Shown here piece by piece: positions 63,385-64,000 of a stretch of DNA of 64,000 nt; the stretch's first letter is position 1, and every line of letters starts with the position of its first letter. Made by a program: the position numbers and the translations under genes. The DNA is from Pseudolabrys sp. (lineage in GTDB: Bacteria > Pseudomonadota > Alphaproteobacteria > Rhizobiales > Xanthobacteraceae): the NCBI GenBank assembly GCA_029980465.1, contig JARYIJ010000001.1, forward strand, positions 1,885,749 through 1,949,748, written 5' to 3'. The notes beneath the pieces were generated by a model. The model ran no database searches, was not told where the DNA came from, and was given only the letters and a program-made list of their open reading frames with translations.

Positions 63385-63804
63385 ATGCTGCTCAAACGGT
63401 TCTTTTTGGCACCTCTCGCTTTCCTCGTCCTGCTTGCCTCTCATGACGTGAGCTTGGCTTCCAACTTCGACGGTTCGTGGAATGTCAGGCAGGTCTGTCC
63501 CAGAGCGAAGGACGGCGCATCTGCGTATGCCTGGAGTTACGTAGCGCGTGTGAAGGACGGCACTATTGAGGCAAACTATGCGCCAAAGATGGGCTCGATC
63601 CGGCTCCGTGGCGCCATCAAGCCCGACGGCACCTCCGAACTAACCGCCGACGGCGTGACCGGCCCGTCCGAATACTCTGTTGGTCACGTGGCGCAGGGTT
63701 CTCCGGTGCACTACCACATCAGGGCCAAATTCGACGCTACGCGCGGTAGGGGGGAGCGCGTTGAGCAGCGGCAGTGCAGCTTCACTTTCACAAAGGCGCA
63801 CTGA
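63385..63804 (+). CDS. secreted small protein
   Basis: A 139-residue protein from the ATG at 63385, chosen for the GGAG seven bases upstream and because it gives a clean signal peptide (MLLKRFFLAPLAFLVLLASH, cleavage near VSLAS). The mature part is beta-rich (FDGSWNVRQVCPRA; GTIEANYAPKMGSIRLRGAI), like small lipocalin-type secreted proteins of Rhizobiales. The remaining 196 bases to the window end hold no supported gene. Confidence 0.65.
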   Translation: MLLKRFFLAPLAFLVLLASHDVSLASNFDGSWNVRQVCPRAKDGASAYAWSYVARVKDGTIEANYAPKMGSIRLRGAIKPDGTSELTADGVTGPSEYSVGHVAQGSPVHYHIRAKFDATRGRGERVEQRQCSFTFTKAH

Positions 63805-64000
63805 ACGGCTCGAACCTTTAGCGCCTGTCCAGAGCCTCTCGTTGGTTGAGGTCGCGCGACTGAGGGGGCGCCCGCGATGGTCAAGAACGGATCGCTGGCT
63901 TCGGCAAAGCCGTCGAGCCAGGCGCTGTTGTAAGTGAGGCCCGCAGCGGCTGGACCGAGGCGCTAGGGTCGTGTCGCCGAGACCTCCGCCAATTCTGATG

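Overview
This 64 kb window looks like an accessory (defence and mobile-element) island of a GC-rich alphaproteobacterium, most likely of the order Hyphomicrobiales/Rhizobiales. That placement rests on the rhizobial-style RepB/ParB proteins, a tail cassette in the order of the Rhodobacter-type gene transfer agent, a DUF6362 phage gene and the overall codon use. No rRNA, tRNA, CRISPR array or clear housekeeping operon is visible. The genus cannot be fixed from the sequence alone.

Region 1 (1-17,905) is a class-1 DISARM-like anti-phage locus on the + strand: drmD (cut by the left window edge), drmMI, then drmA and drmB. Between drmMI and drmA lie about 5.5 kb of extra genes: a zinc-ribbon protein, a PD-(D/E)XK-like nuclease, an HExxH metallopeptidase-like protein, a small protein, an antisense GIY-YIG-like protein, an XRE-ImmA fusion regulator and a PIN-domain protein. 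The last two run directly into drmA. A divergent promoter pair inside the locus gives drmA/drmB their own control. No drmC is seen.

Region 2 (17,968-40,940) is a decayed prophage, mostly on the - strand. It keeps lysis genes, a GTA/siphovirus-type tail cassette (tape measure, DUF2460, DUF2163, NlpC/P60, megatron baseplate, C1q-like fibre), a tail chaperone with a -1 frameshift site, the terminase small subunit, two ParB-domain DNA methyltransferases and some early genes. The capsid module is missing: the terminase large subunit is joined abruptly to the tail chaperone gene near 31,130. A complete mercury-resistance operon (merR divergent from merT-merP-merF-merA plus one membrane protein) sits inside the prophage.

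Region 3 (40,723-54,898) is a second defence cluster. It has a CD-NTase gene (CBASS type) whose 3' end has been replaced by phage sequence, a YjzC-like small protein, a divergent XRE and ImmA/IrrE pair with duplicated operators, a giant HTH protein carrying two methyltransferase modules, an McrBC-like type IV restriction pair (EVE-McrB GTPase and DUF2357/PD-(D/E)XK McrC), a GHKL ATPase and a small unknown protein.

Region 4 (55,142-59,009) is a probable mobility module: a large serine recombinase translationally coupled to two different ParB/RepB-like proteins without ParA, plus a divergent small DNA-binding-like protein. Region 5 (59,186-64,000) holds a UvrD-like helicase, a TPR protein and small membrane or secreted proteins that look like ordinary chromosomal genes.

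The likeliest candidates for undescribed biology are the DISARM locus with an embedded protease/nuclease/PIN module under its own regulator, and the dual-methyltransferase HTH protein convergent with an EVE-McrBC pair.
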